Shown: positions 20,626-30,030 of the stretch, piece after piece | Numbering within the stretch: the first letter of the stretch is position 1 | Layout: each line of letters starts with the position of its first letter | NCBI RefSeq assembly: GCF_000428725.1 | Contig: NZ_AUAM01000029.1 | Location: forward strand, 1 to 63,168 | DNA from: Psychromonas aquimarina ATCC BAA-1526 | GTDB lineage: Bacteria; Pseudomonadota; Gammaproteobacteria; Enterobacterales; Psychromonadaceae | DNA length: 63,168 bases | Direction of reading: 5' to 3' | Notes under the pieces: model-generated | What the model was told of the DNA's origin: nothing | What the model saw: the letters and a program-made list of their open reading frames with translations, nothing else | The model's database searches: none | Translations under genes and position numbers: made by a program

Positions 20626-22092
20626 ATGCTACGAATTGCCAAAGATGCATTAACATTTGATGATGTATTACTAGTGCCAAGTCATTCGACTGTACTTCCA
20701 AATACCGCGGACTTAACAACCCAGCTAACTCCAACAATATCATTAAATATTCCAGTTGTTTCTGCAGCTATGGACACTGTTACAGAAGCGCGTTTTGCTA
20801 TCGCTTTAGCGCAGGAAGGCGGCGTAGGTTTTATCCATAAAAACATGTCTATTGAGATGCAGGCTGAACAAGTACGTTTAGTAAAAATCCATGAAAGCGG
20901 CGTAGTTGCAGATCCTGTGACCGTTTCTCCGCAGACAACTTTAGGTCAGATTATAGAGCTGACAGAAAAGCATGGTTTTGCCGGTTACCCGGTTGTTGAA
21001 ACTTCCGGTGAACTAGTTGGTATTATCACAGGTCGTGACGTTTTATTTGAAACTGATTTAAGTAAACCTGTTTCTGCTTTAATGACCGGCAAAGCAGAGC
21101 TTGTTACAGCTAAACCAGATACGCCGCGTGATGAAATCGAAGCATTAATGCATGCAAAACGTATTGAGAAAGTATTATTAACCGATGATAACTTTAAACT
21201 TAAAGGCATGATCACGGTTAAAGATTTCCGTAAAGCCGAGCGTAAACCAAATGCATGTAAAGATGAATTAGGCCGCTTACGTGTAGGTGCTGCTGTAGGC
21301 GCCGGCGCAGGTAACGAAGAGCGTATCGACGCTTTAGTTGAAGCGGGTGTTGACGTACTGTTAATCGACTCTTCACACGGTCACTCTCAAGGTGTATTAG
21401 ATCGTATTAAAGCAACTCGTGCCAGTTATCCGGATCTGCAGATTGTCGGCGGTAATGTTGCAACGGGTGAAGGTGCTAAAGCGTTAGCAGCTGCCGGCTG
21501 CAGTGCTGTTAAAGTTGGTATCGGCCCGGGTTCTATCTGTACTACACGTATCGTTACCGGTGTTGGTGTGCCGCAGATTACTGCTATCTCTGATGCGGTT
21601 GCCGCGCTTGAAGGCACAGGTATTCCGGTTATCGCTGACGGCGGTATTCGCTTCTCCGGTGATATCGCTAAAGCATTAGCTGCCGGCGCGTCATGTGTCA
21701 TGATGGGCAGCATGTTTGCCGGTACTGAAGAATCTCCAGGCGAAATTATTTTATACCAGGGCCGTTCATACAAGTCTTACCGCGGAATGGGGTCCCTTGC
21801 AGCTATGTCTTCGGGTTCATCGGATCGTTACTTCCAGTCTGATAATGCCGCCGATAAATTAGTACCTGAAGGTATTGAGGGCCGTGTTGCTTATAAAGGT
21901 AAAGTGAAAGAGATCGTCCATCAGCAGATGGGCGGCGTGCGTTCATCAATGGGTTTAACGGGTTGTGCAACAATCCACGAGATGAACACTAAAGCAATGT
22001 TTGTAAAAATTACCAGTGCAGGTATGGGTGAAAGTCACGTGCATGACGTTGCAATCACTAAGGAAGCACCTAACTACCGTTCCGGCGGCTAG
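20626..22092 (+). CDS. guaB: IMP dehydrogenase
   Basis: This enzyme oxidises IMP to XMP with NAD+, the committed step of guanine nucleotide synthesis. It is a TIM barrel with two inserted CBS domains (about residues 90-205, ending [20 protein letters not shown]). The catalytic cysteine is residue 305 in [11 protein letters not shown]. The length (488 aa) equals that of E. coli. It forms the guaBA pair with guaA, 130 bp downstream, and its leader contains nested inverted repeats. Confidence 0.98.
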   Translation: MLRIAKDALTFDDVLLVPSHSTVLPNTADLTTQLTPTISLNIPVVSAAMDTVTEARFAIALAQEGGVGFIHKNMSIEMQAEQVRLVKIHESGVVADPVTVSPQTTLGQIIELTEKHGFAGYPVVETSGELVGIITGRDVLFETDLSKPVSALMTGKAELVTAKPDTPRDEIEALMHAKRIEKVLLTDDNFKLKGMITVKDFRKAERKPNACKDELGRLRVGAAVGAGAGNEERIDALVEAGVDVLLIDSSHGHSQGVLDRIKATRASYPDLQIVGGNVATGEGAKALAAAGCSAVKVGIGPGSICTTRIVTGVGVPQITAISDAVAALEGTGIPVIADGGIRFSGDIAKALAAGASCVMMGSMFAGTEESPGEIILYQGRSYKSYRGMGSLAAMSSGSSDRYFQSDNAADKLVPEGIEGRVAYKGKVKEIVHQQMGGVRSSMGLTGCATIHEMNTKAMFVKITSAGMGESHVHDVAITKEAPNYRSGG

Positions 22093-22173
22093 TCTTTATG
22101 GTTGAAATCAGCTGTTGATTAGAGTCGGCAGCTGGTTTATCCAGGTTGTAATAAAACAACTTAATAAACTTCC

Positions 22174-22198
22174 AAAGACGGTTTTTATCGTCTTTTAT
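22174..22198 (+). terminator. Weak hairpin between guaB and guaA
   Basis: AAAGACG and CGTCTTT (7 bp) enclose an 8-base loop, followed by TATTCTTTA. It may be a partial terminator that lowers guaA expression relative to guaB, or only an mRNA structure. Confidence 0.4.
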
Positions 22199-22222
22199 TC
22201 TTTATAAAAAAGGATCACCTAA

Positions 22223-23803
22223 ATGAGCAAGAACATTCATGAACAGCGAATTCTGATTTTAGATTTCGGTTCTCAATATACACAATTAATCGCGCGTCGT
22301 ATCCGTGAAATCGGTGTTTACTGTGAGCTTTGGAGCTGGGATGTTGATGAGCAGGATATTAAAGACTTTAATGCCAACGGTATTATTTTAGCGGGCGGCC
22401 CAGAAAGTGTAACTGCTGCCGGGTCTCCACGTGCACCTGAGTATGTTTTTAATGCCGGCGTGCCGGTACTTGGTATCTGTTACGGTATGCAGACTATGTC
22501 TGAGCAGCTTGGCGGTGCGGTAATAAAAGGCGAAGGTGAAGGCGAATTTGGTTACGCACAAGTTGAAGTGCAGACTCCTTGTGAGTTATTTAAGTCTATT
22601 GAAGATGCAGTTGCACAGAACGGTAACGCACTATTAGACGTGTGGATGAGTCACGGTGATAAAGTATCGGCAATTCCTGAAGGTTTTGTTACTGCAGCTA
22701 ATACAGCAACCTGTCAGTTTGCTGCTATTGCCAATGAAGAGAAACGTTTTTACGGCGTACAGTTCCACCCGGAAGTAACTCATACCCGTCAAGGCGAACG
22801 TATGCTGCGTCATTTCGTAGTTGATATCTGCGGCTGTGAAACATTATGGACGCCTGCATCAATTATTGACGATGCAGTTGCGCGTATGAAGGAGCAGATT
22901 GGTGATGATGAAGTTATCTTAGGTCTGTCCGGCGGTGTTGATTCTTCGGTTGTTGCTATGCTGCTGCAGCGCGCCATTGGTGATAAACTGACCTGTGTTT
23001 TTGTAGACAACGGTTTACTGCGTTTAAACGAAGGTCAGCAGGTAATGGACATGTTCGGTGATCATTTCGGACTGAATATCGTTCATGTTGATGCTGAAAA
23101 CCGTTTCTTAGATGCAATGGCGGGGCAGAGTGATCCTGAAGTTAAGCGTAAAACTATCGGTCATGTTTTTGTTGATATCTTTGATGAAGAATCTAAAAAG
23201 CTGTCCAATGCAAAATGGTTAGCGCAGGGCACGATTTATCCGGATGTTATTGAATCGGCGGCTTCTAAAACCGGTAAAGCACATGTTATCAAATCTCACC
23301 ATAATGTCGGCGGACTGCCCGATGATATGGAGATGGGCTTAGTTGAACCGCTGCGCGAACTGTTTAAAGACGAAGTACGTAAAATCGGTCTGGAATTAGG
23401 CTTGCCGTACGACATGCTTTACCGTCATCCGTTCCCGGGACCTGGTTTAGGTGTACGTGTGCTTGGCGAAGTTAAGAAAGAGTACTGTGATCTGTTGCGT
23501 CGTGCTGATGCTATCTTTATTGAAGAACTGCATAAAGCGGATCTTTACCATAAAGTAAGCCAGGCATTTGTGGTATTCCTTCCTGTACGTTCCGTTGGTG
23601 TAATGGGTGACTGTCGTAAATATGACTGGGTTGTATCACTGCGTTGTGTTGAAACTATCGACTTTATGACAGCGCGCTGGTCACACCTTCCGTACGATTT
23701 AATCGGTCATGTATCAAACCGTATTATCAATGAAATCGATGGTATTTCCCGTGTAGTATATGATATTTCAGGTAAACCGCCTGCAACTATCGAGTGGGAA
23801 TAA
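22223..23803 (+). CDS. guaA: GMP synthase (glutamine-hydrolysing)
   Basis: This enzyme converts XMP to GMP using ATP and glutamine. The N-terminal class I glutamine amidotransferase domain has its nucleophile Cys86 in GICYGMQ and the HPE pair in QFHPEVTHT. The ATP-pyrophosphatase domain has the PP-loop [10 protein letters not shown] near residue 233, and the C-terminal dimerisation domain ends in PPATIEWE. The length (526 aa) is typical. A strong terminator follows. Confidence 0.98.
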   Translation: MSKNIHEQRILILDFGSQYTQLIARRIREIGVYCELWSWDVDEQDIKDFNANGIILAGGPESVTAAGSPRAPEYVFNAGVPVLGICYGMQTMSEQLGGAVIKGEGEGEFGYAQVEVQTPCELFKSIEDAVAQNGNALLDVWMSHGDKVSAIPEGFVTAANTATCQFAAIANEEKRFYGVQFHPEVTHTRQGERMLRHFVVDICGCETLWTPASIIDDAVARMKEQIGDDEVILGLSGGVDSSVVAMLLQRAIGDKLTCVFVDNGLLRLNEGQQVMDMFGDHFGLNIVHVDAENRFLDAMAGQSDPEVKRKTIGHVFVDIFDEESKKLSNAKWLAQGTIYPDVIESAASKTGKAHVIKSHHNVGGLPDDMEMGLVEPLRELFKDEVRKIGLELGLPYDMLYRHPFPGPGLGVRVLGEVKKEYCDLLRRADAIFIEELHKADLYHKVSQAFVVFLPVRSVGVMGDCRKYDWVVSLRCVETIDFMTARWSHLPYDLIGHVSNRIINEIDGISRVVYDISGKPPATIEWE

Positions 23804-23826
23804 GCTCTTTTGAGCCATTAAAATAG

Positions 23827-23852
23827 AAGGCGCTTTTAGCGCCTTTTTTTTT
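23827..23852 (+). terminator. Terminator after guaA
   Basis: A 7-bp stem AAGGCGC/GCGCCTT with loop TTTTA is followed by a run of T. It ends the guaBA transcript. Confidence 0.93.
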
Positions 23853-24076
23853 GCTTATTTCAAATATTGATTGTTTTATGGCAACTGTCAAAATTTTGTC
23901 CTCTTTAAAAGACTGTACTGTTTACCGCTGTCTGTTTTTCTGCCGCTGTTGAAATAGTATTAATTAGAGGTGCAGTCCTCTGATGCATACCTATTTTCGC
24001 ATAGGAATTTAGAGGTGAATGTGTGAGAATAGTTTCTTTTGACTATTGCTTGTTTTTCATCTGGACCTATTCATTT

Positions 24077-24355
24077 ATGCGTTTATTAATGCTTGTGCTT
24101 TTTTTCCTGCTGGCTCTGCAGCAGTATCATTTGTGGTTTGGCAAAAACGGCTTGCAGGAAAACCATGTTCTGCAGAAAGAAGTTGAGCTGGCAGCTGCTG
24201 GTAATGAAGAATTGAGACAGCGTAATCAGTTGATGTTTTCAGAAATTTATGATTTAAAACAGGGCTCTGACGCTATTGAAGAGCGAGCCCGCAATGAATT
24301 AGGCTTAGTGAAAGAGGGAGAAACCTTTTTCCGTATTGTGCCGAAAGAGGATTAA
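24077..24355 (+). CDS. ftsB: Cell division protein FtsB
   Basis: FtsB is a small bitopic inner-membrane protein that forms the FtsQLB complex at the septum. It has one N-terminal membrane helix (about residues 1-20), the family motif LWFGKNG, a coiled coil, and the conserved EERARNELG near residue 71. From the ATG at 24077 it is 92 aa, close to Vibrio FtsB. A GTG at 24023 is in frame with a much better AGAGGTG site and would add 18 hydrophobic residues, so the start is uncertain. It is followed by ispD, as in enterics and vibrios. Confidence 0.88.
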   Translation: MRLLMLVLFFLLALQQYHLWFGKNGLQENHVLQKEVELAAAGNEELRQRNQLMFSEIYDLKQGSDAIEERARNELGLVKEGETFFRIVPKED

Positions 24356-24359
24356 ACTG

Positions 24360-25037
24360 ATGAGTTTATTTAATTTAACGGCAGTGATCCCTGCCGCAGG
24401 TATCGGTAAGCGGGTCGGCGCCGATATCCCTAAACAATATCTGCAGCTGCTGGGTAAAACGATTATCGAGCATAGTCTTGAGCCTTTTATCAGTCACCCG
24501 GAAATCAATAAAGTTATTGTTTCAATTGCAGAAAATGACTGCTGGTTCAGAAGGTTAGCGGTTGCTGAACATCCTAAAATAGAGATTGTAAACGGCGGGA
24601 AAGAGCGTGTTGATTCAGTATTAGCCGCACTGCAGGTTATTAATAAAAATGATTATGTATTAGTCCATGATGCCGCACGCCCTTGTATTCAGCGTTCTGA
24701 TATCGATAAGCTGATCAGCTCTGTACGGCTTGCAGAAAAAGGTGCGATTCTGGCCTCGAAGGTACGCGATACCATGAAACGCAGTTCAGACAGCGGGAAT
24801 ATCCTAGAAACCGTGGATCGCGAAAATCTATGGCATGCGCTGACTCCGCAGATGTTTCTTAATAAAGAGTTAATAACTGCGATAGAAACGGCTGCTGAAC
24901 CGCAGAATATCACCGATGAAGCTTCTGCAATGGAAATGTCGGGAATGGCGGTTAATATTGTTGAAGGGCGCAGTGATAATTTAAAAGTGACTCGCGAAGA
25001 AGATTTAATTCTGGCTGAGCTGTATCTGTCTCAGTAA
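24360..25037 (+). CDS. ispD: 2-C-methyl-D-erythritol 4-phosphate cytidylyltransferase
   Basis: This enzyme joins CTP to MEP, giving CDP-ME in the non-mevalonate isoprenoid pathway. The nucleotide-binding loop PAAGIGKR is near the N-terminus, and VLVHDAARPC is at about residue 102. The length (225 aa) is close to E. coli IspD (236). The ATG at 24360 lies 4 bp after the ftsB stop, with AAAGAGGA upstream; the frame is open further upstream but without a site. It forms an operon with ispF and truD. Confidence 0.96.
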   Translation: MSLFNLTAVIPAAGIGKRVGADIPKQYLQLLGKTIIEHSLEPFISHPEINKVIVSIAENDCWFRRLAVAEHPKIEIVNGGKERVDSVLAALQVINKNDYVLVHDAARPCIQRSDIDKLISSVRLAEKGAILASKVRDTMKRSSDSGNILETVDRENLWHALTPQMFLNKELITAIETAAEPQNITDEASAMEMSGMAVNIVEGRSDNLKVTREEDLILAELYLSQ

Positions 25038-25064
25038 ATGGTATAAATAAAAAAGGAAATCAAC

Positions 25065-25547
25065 ATGATTCGTATCGGACATGGTTTTGATGTACATAAA
25101 TTTGGCGGGCAGGGGCCGATTACGATCGGCGGTATTAAAATTCCTTATATGCAGGGCCTGATTGCTCACTCTGATGGTGATGTAACCCTGCATGCTTTAT
25201 GTGATGCTGTGTTAGGCGCATTAGCACTTGGAGATATCGGTCATCATTTCCCTGACAATGATGAGAAGTATGAGGGAATTGACAGCCGTACACTGCTTAA
25301 GGAAGTTTTCCACCATGCACAGACCAAAGGTTATCGAATTGGTAATGTGGATCTGACTATTATTGCTGAAACACCGAAAATGGCGCCGTTTATTGAAGAG
25401 ATGCGTCAGGCTATTGCATCTTTACTGGATACTGAAATCGGCAATATAAACGTTAAAGCAACAACCACAGAAAAACTGGGCAGTATCGGCAGAAGTGAAG
25501 GCATTGCAACACATGCTGTGGTTTTATTAATTAAGAATAAACAATGA
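25065..25547 (+). CDS. ispF: 2-C-methyl-D-erythritol 2,4-cyclodiphosphate synthase
   Basis: IspF cyclises CDP-ME-2-phosphate, releasing CMP, in the non-mevalonate isoprenoid pathway. The metal ligands are in [10 protein letters not shown] (Asp9, His11), with the second signature [15 protein letters not shown] near residue 44. The protein forms a trimer in the family; its length of 160 aa is normal. The stop overlaps the truD start (ATGA), which suggests coupled translation. Confidence 0.97.
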   Translation: MIRIGHGFDVHKFGGQGPITIGGIKIPYMQGLIAHSDGDVTLHALCDAVLGALALGDIGHHFPDNDEKYEGIDSRTLLKEVFHHAQTKGYRIGNVDLTIIAETPKMAPFIEEMRQAIASLLDTEIGNINVKATTTEKLGSIGRSEGIATHAVVLLIKNKQ

Positions 25548-26611
25548 ATCAAGTAAGTAAAAGCGAAGAGCACCCTGCGCCTGAAAGCAATAAAGCAGTT
25601 TTCAGCCTGGATTTTAATTATCTATACGGTAAGCCGCAAAGCTCCGGTGTATTTAAGCAGTCATGCGCGGATTTTAATGTCCAGGAACACCTGGGTTTTG
25701 AGCTGACCGGAGAAGGTGAACATGTCTGTCTGTGGGTGCAGAAAGTGGGCGAGAATACCCAGTATTTAGCTCGTCAGCTGGCGAAGTTTGCGGGTATCCC
25801 CGCCCGTAATGTCAGTTATGCAGGTCTTAAAGACCGTCAGGGCGATACTAAGCAATGGTTTTCGCTGCATATTCCCGGAAAAATAACGCCTGATTTCTCT
25901 CTGTTTGAGTCCGAGGGGGTGACGATTTTAAAAGTAATACGTCACAATAAAAAAATTAAAACCGGCGCACTGGCCGGCAACTATTTTTCCATTGTATTAC
26001 GTGAAATCAGTGATCGAAAAGCACTGCAGAAAGCCCTGTCTCAAGTAGAGAAGGGCGTGCCGAACTATTTCGGTGAACAGCGTTTTGGTTTTGACGGCCA
26101 TAATATCAGCGCCGCATTAAGCATGTTTCAGGGACGTAAAATTAAAGACCGCTTCAAGCGCAGTATGTATTTAAGTGCCGCCCGCAGTTATCTGTTTAAT
26201 CAGGTGATATCTGCACGTATTAAAGATGATTTATATAAGCAGCCGCTGCCGGGAGACTGTGTACAGTTTGTCGGAAACCGTTCGTTTTTTCCGCTGACAG
26301 AGCTTGATGAGAGCAGTAAACAGCGTCTGCTGGATCGTGAAATTTGTTTAACAGCTCCTTTATGGGGCGCAGGAGAACTGACCTCTGAGTCGGATGCCCG
26401 CTCCTATGAGACTGATTTGTTATCTTCTTATCAGGAACTTCAGGCAGGTCTGGCAAAAAACGGCCTAAAACAGGAACGCCGCCCTTTACTGCTGATTCCA
26501 GAACAGTTTTCAAGCTCCTGGCTTGATGACAGTACGGTGAAAATCGATTTCTATTTGCCGTCCGGCTGCTATGCAACCAGTGTGATACGTGAATTAATTA
26601 ATACGAAATAG
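25544..26611 (+). CDS. truD: tRNA pseudouridine synthase D
   Basis: TruD makes pseudouridine 13 in tRNA-Glu and a few others. The catalytic aspartate lies in [13 protein letters not shown] (about residue 97), and the family blocks NYFGEQRFG and the C-terminal [11 protein letters not shown] are present. The length of 355 aa is usual. It is coupled to ispF by a 4-bp overlap. In many relatives surE and pcm follow it; here the next gene is a yqaA-like membrane protein. Confidence 0.96.
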   Translation: MNQVSKSEEHPAPESNKAVFSLDFNYLYGKPQSSGVFKQSCADFNVQEHLGFELTGEGEHVCLWVQKVGENTQYLARQLAKFAGIPARNVSYAGLKDRQGDTKQWFSLHIPGKITPDFSLFESEGVTILKVIRHNKKIKTGALAGNYFSIVLREISDRKALQKALSQVEKGVPNYFGEQRFGFDGHNISAALSMFQGRKIKDRFKRSMYLSAARSYLFNQVISARIKDDLYKQPLPGDCVQFVGNRSFFPLTELDESSKQRLLDREICLTAPLWGAGELTSESDARSYETDLLSSYQELQAGLAKNGLKQERRPLLLIPEQFSSSWLDDSTVKIDFYLPSGCYATSVIRELINTK

Positions 26612-26762
26612 TTCTTTCGTGGTCTTTTACCGTTTTAGACCCCGGGGTTTTTATTTTTAACCGCAGCTGGCCAGCCTGGATGAATAACTGTCTGCTCCAT
26701 TTTTGAAGTAGTATATATTGATATAAAAAACTTGACTCACTATTTAACAAAAGAGAAAAACG

Positions 26763-27344
26763 TTGAAAATATTTTCCCCTCTATATACAAAGGTAATGAT
26801 CTGGTCAAAACATAAATATGCGCCTTTTTATCTGTATTTAACCGCTTTTGTCGAGTCAGTTTTCTGGCCTGTTCCTGTTGATATCATGCTGGCGCCGATG
26901 GCACTTGCTAAACGTCACCTAGCCTGGCGTTATGCACTTGGAGCAACCGTTTTTTCTGTACTTGGCGGGGCTGGCGGTTATTACATCGGGCACGCATTGT
27001 ATGAACCGCTGGTTCTGCCTTTTGTCGAGTTTATGGGATATCAGGACAAGATGCAGACTGCTCAGGTCTGGTTTGCTGAATGGGGTGTAATGGTTATTTT
27101 TATTGCCAGTTTTACGCCGATTCCTTTTAAAGTTTTTACTATTACTGCCGGTATAATGGCTATGGTGTTTTTACCTTTTATGCTGACGGCACTGGTTGGT
27201 CGAGGTCTGCGTTTCTTTTTAGTCGCCGGTTTAATGGTACTCGGCGGCGAGAAAATGGAAGCCAAGCTTAAGCAGTACATTGATATCTTAGGCTGGATAA
27301 CTATTCTAGCCGCTGTTGTTTTATACTTTTTCCTTAAACATTAA
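26763..27344 (+). CDS. YqaA-like inner membrane protein (DedA/SNARE-associated family)
   Basis: This 193-aa polytopic membrane protein belongs to the COG1238/YqaA branch of the DedA superfamily. It has about four to five hydrophobic segments and family residues such as ESVFWPVPVDIMLAPM, GGYYIGH and FTPIPFKVFT. DedA-type proteins are linked to lipid transport and envelope integrity, but the role of this branch is unknown. The start is TTG (MKIFSPLYTKV aligns with Shewanella homologues), 6 bp before the nlpD start region. It lies between truD and nlpD as in Shewanella. Confidence 0.85.
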   Translation: MKIFSPLYTKVMIWSKHKYAPFYLYLTAFVESVFWPVPVDIMLAPMALAKRHLAWRYALGATVFSVLGGAGGYYIGHALYEPLVLPFVEFMGYQDKMQTAQVWFAEWGVMVIFIASFTPIPFKVFTITAGIMAMVFLPFMLTALVGRGLRFFLVAGLMVLGGEKMEAKLKQYIDILGWITILAAVVLYFFLKH

Positions 27345-27350
27345 TACGTT

Positions 27351-28217
27351 ATGAATAGACTGCTGTTTTTATTGATTACTATTTTTAGCTTAACAGGGTG
27401 CTCCTCAACGGGGGGGCGGGCTCCTGTAGCGGATATCACGCAGGGTAAAAAAAGTGTTAATTATAAAAGCGCTGGAAAAATAACGGGACAAAAAAGCTAC
27501 AAAGTAAAAGCTGGTGATACCTTATATGCGATTTCATGGCGATCTGGTATGGATGTGAATACGCTTGCCGCCCGTAATAACTTAAGCGCCCCTTATATTA
27601 TTTACGAAGGGCAGATACTAAGTTTAGTTAAAAGTAAGAAAAGCAAATCGACTGCTGCTAAAAAAGCAAGTGTAAACAGTGATCTGTCTTCACAAACAAG
27701 CAGCAAAAAAGTACAAACAGGCTGCACAGGTCAAAGCTGCGGCAAAAACAGTTCGCAGGCGCTTGTTAAGAAAAATTCAAAAGCATATTCTGAGAATCAG
27801 AGTGATAAAAAAGCAGTAAAAAATATACAAATCACCAATAAAAAAGTAAGCGGCTGGTCCTGGCCGGTAAAGGGCAGGCTGACTAAAACATTTTCATCAT
27901 CACAGGCTGGAATGAAAGGCATTAGCCTTTCACATCAAAGAGGGACATTTATACAGGCTGCTGCATCAGGGAAAGTTGTTTATGCTGGGAATGGTTTACG
28001 TGGTTATGGGAATCTAATCATTATTAAACATAATTCTGATTATTTGAGTGCTTATGCACACAATGAAAAATTATTGGTTCGTGAGAATGAACTGATAAAA
28101 ATGGGCCAGAAAATTGCATTGATGGGAGACAGCGGAACTGATCGTGTGCAGCTGCACTTTGAGATTCGCTATCGAGGAAAATCGGTTGATCCGTTACGTT
28201 ATTTACCTAAGAGGTAA
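27351..28217 (+). CDS. nlpD: Lipoprotein NlpD, amidase activator
   Basis: This outer-membrane lipoprotein activates the cell-wall amidase AmiC during division. The signal peptide ends in the lipobox LTGC (Cys17). A LysM peptidoglycan-binding domain follows (YKVKAGDTLYAISWRSG, about residues 50-93), then a Lys/Ser-rich linker, then an M23 (LytM) domain at about 175-288. The M23 zinc ligands are degenerate (LSHQRGTFI instead of HxxxD, and LHFE instead of HxH), as in other NlpD proteins, so it should be a regulator and not an enzyme. In enterics the rpoS promoter lies within nlpD. Confidence 0.93.
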   Translation: MNRLLFLLITIFSLTGCSSTGGRAPVADITQGKKSVNYKSAGKITGQKSYKVKAGDTLYAISWRSGMDVNTLAARNNLSAPYIIYEGQILSLVKSKKSKSTAAKKASVNSDLSSQTSSKKVQTGCTGQSCGKNSSQALVKKNSKAYSENQSDKKAVKNIQITNKKVSGWSWPVKGRLTKTFSSSQAGMKGISLSHQRGTFIQAAASGKVVYAGNGLRGYGNLIIIKHNSDYLSAYAHNEKLLVRENELIKMGQKIALMGDSGTDRVQLHFEIRYRGKSVDPLRYLPKR

Positions 28218-28352
28218 TGAATTGACAGCGATAACCGCCTTAGTGTGAAATAAATATAATTTCTTTAAGTTATCAGGGAGTTATAGGGTTCATGGCAGAA
28301 CAACTAGTTTATCAACTAATAAAAATTTGGTCGTTATAAGGGGGCGTTAACT

Positions 28353-29372
28353 ATGGTTAAGGCGAACGAGAATAATTTAGAAGTAGATGAAAACGAAAAG
28401 AAATTTGAAAATAATAATATCGACGACAAACTGAACGAGGAGCAGTTTGTTGACGAAGCCTTTATCGATGAAAACCTTGTCGAGAACAATAAAAAAGAGG
28501 ATGCCGCTAAAAAGGCCGCCGCACACAGCGAATTAAAAGTAATGGATGCTACTCAGCTTTATTTAGGTGAGATTGGCTTTTCTCCATTATTAACCGCTGA
28601 AGAGGAGGTTTATTATGCCCGGCGTTCTTTACGTGGAGATGAAGTTTCACGTAAGCGTATGATTGAAAGTAATTTACGCCTGGTGGTTAAAATCTCCCGC
28701 CGTTACAATAATCGTGGTTTATCACTATTAGATTTAGTCGAAGAGGGAAATTTAGGCTTGATCCGTGCCGTTGAAAAATTCGATCCTGAAAAAGGTTTTC
28801 GTTTTTCAACCTATGCAACATGGTGGATACGTCAGACAATTGAACGTGCCATTATGAACCAAACCCGCACTATTCGTCTGCCGATTCATATCGTTAAAAA
28901 ACTCAACGTGTATTTAAGAACTGCACGCGAACTCGCTCATAAACTCACTCACGAACCAACAGCAGAAGATATCGCTAAAGAGTTAGATGTCTCTGCAAAA
29001 GAGGTTGCAAAGATATTGAAGCTTAATGAGCGGATCAGCTCCGTTGATATCCCTATCGGTAACAACTCAGATAAAGAGTTACTGGATATTATTCCGGATC
29101 GTAAGGAAGCAACACCGGAGAATGAACTGCAGAGTGATGATATGAAGCTGCGTATCGTTGACTGGCTGGAAGATCTTAACCCCAAACAGCGTGAAGTATT
29201 AGCCAGACGTTTTGGTTTATTAGGTTATGAAGCGGCAACCTTAGAAAATGTAGGTAAAGAGATAGGTTTGACGCGGGAACGTGTTCGCCAGATCCAGGTC
29301 GAAGCACTAAAAAGTCTGCGTGATGTACTTTCCGAGCAGGGACTGTCAATCGAGTCTTTATTTCAGATCTGA
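28353..29372 (+). CDS. rpoS: RNA polymerase sigma factor RpoS
   Basis: RpoS is the general stress and stationary-phase sigma factor. Region 1.2 ([16 protein letters not shown]) starts near residue 66. Region 2 contains [17 protein letters not shown] and [11 protein letters not shown], and region 4.2 is the helix-turn-helix [20 protein letters not shown] near residue 298. The length is 339 aa. The first 60 residues are acidic and poorly conserved. The SD AAGGGGG is strong. A 135-bp gap to nlpD may carry a leader RNA; I saw only short inverted repeats in it. Crl, its activator, is encoded at 9656. Confidence 0.97.
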   Translation: MVKANENNLEVDENEKKFENNNIDDKLNEEQFVDEAFIDENLVENNKKEDAAKKAAAHSELKVMDATQLYLGEIGFSPLLTAEEEVYYARRSLRGDEVSRKRMIESNLRLVVKISRRYNNRGLSLLDLVEEGNLGLIRAVEKFDPEKGFRFSTYATWWIRQTIERAIMNQTRTIRLPIHIVKKLNVYLRTARELAHKLTHEPTAEDIAKELDVSAKEVAKILKLNERISSVDIPIGNNSDKELLDIIPDRKEATPENELQSDDMKLRIVDWLEDLNPKQREVLARRFGLLGYEAATLENVGKEIGLTRERVRQIQVEALKSLRDVLSEQGLSIESLFQI

Positions 29373-29442
29373 TATCTGAGTAATATAAACAGACAAAAGG
29401 TGCAGCCTCCTGTGCCTTCTGCCTGCCTGTTTGTCAGAAATA

Positions 29443-29474
29443 AAAAAACGCATCTAACAAGATGCGTTTTTTTA
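29443..29474. terminator. Bidirectional terminator, rpoS / DUF3545 gene
   Basis: A 12-bp stem (AAAAAACGCATC and its complement) with loop TAACAA and T tracts on both strands lies between the convergent genes. Confidence 0.93.
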
Positions 29475-29486
29475 GCGCTTTAAATT

Positions 29487-29678
29487 TTATACTAAGTCAT
29501 TTCTGCAGTAATCAAACTCCTGATCAATATCGCGCAGTTCTCTTGATAGTTTCTGACGGGCTTTTACGGCTTCAATTTCGCGCCATTTCCTTGCTTTAGC
29601 TGTTCTTTTTTTAGGGATGAAAAATAGTGCTTCATCAGTAATGAATTGAATATCAGTGTCAGTATTCTTGTATTGCAT
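29487..29678 (-). CDS. DUF3545 family small protein
   Basis: This 63-aa soluble, charged protein carries the basic block KARKWREIEAVKARQKL and the end ELRDIDQEFDYC, which match the DUF3545 family of small gammaproteobacterial proteins as I remember it. No function is established. AAGGAGAT precedes the ATG at ideal spacing, so translation is well supported. It converges on rpoS through a shared terminator. Confidence 0.8.
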   Translation of the reverse strand: MQYKNTDTDIQFITDEALFFIPKKRTAKARKWREIEAVKARQKLSRELRDIDQEFDYCRNDLV

Positions 29679-30030
29679 ATTATCTCCTTTTTTTCACAGT
29701 TAGTAAGGTGACAATAAGCATTAACCATTGCAGTTTTATGACATTATTTTATTAATTTTCAGACGCTGTTATTCCGCCTGTGAGGGCTAAACACGAACTA
29801 AGCAGGCATGCTTAACTGTTAACTTTATATTCGGTTGTTATCTCCATTAACTCCTGAATCCGAGAGTAGTTTGCTTATAATTAAGATGTGGACTTAAATT
29901 ATATTTATCAGGGTGCGGGATAACAGTGATATTCTGCAGGTTATCAGCTTTAATCGCTTAATTTAATAGCGAAAAAACTCTGTTCAGCTAAACTTTGAAA
30001 GCTCACAATAATTTTAGGTATTAACAAACT
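29679..30030. other. Divergent intergenic region, no gene seen
   Basis: This 350-bp AT-rich gap lies between the divergent DUF3545 and response-regulator genes. It should hold both promoters. I saw no good ORF, terminator or known operator. Confidence 0.45.

Noticed and set aside
20447..20743. Minus-strand ORF of 98 codons over the guaB start
   Set aside because: It overlaps the well-supported guaB start, and the protein resembles nothing.
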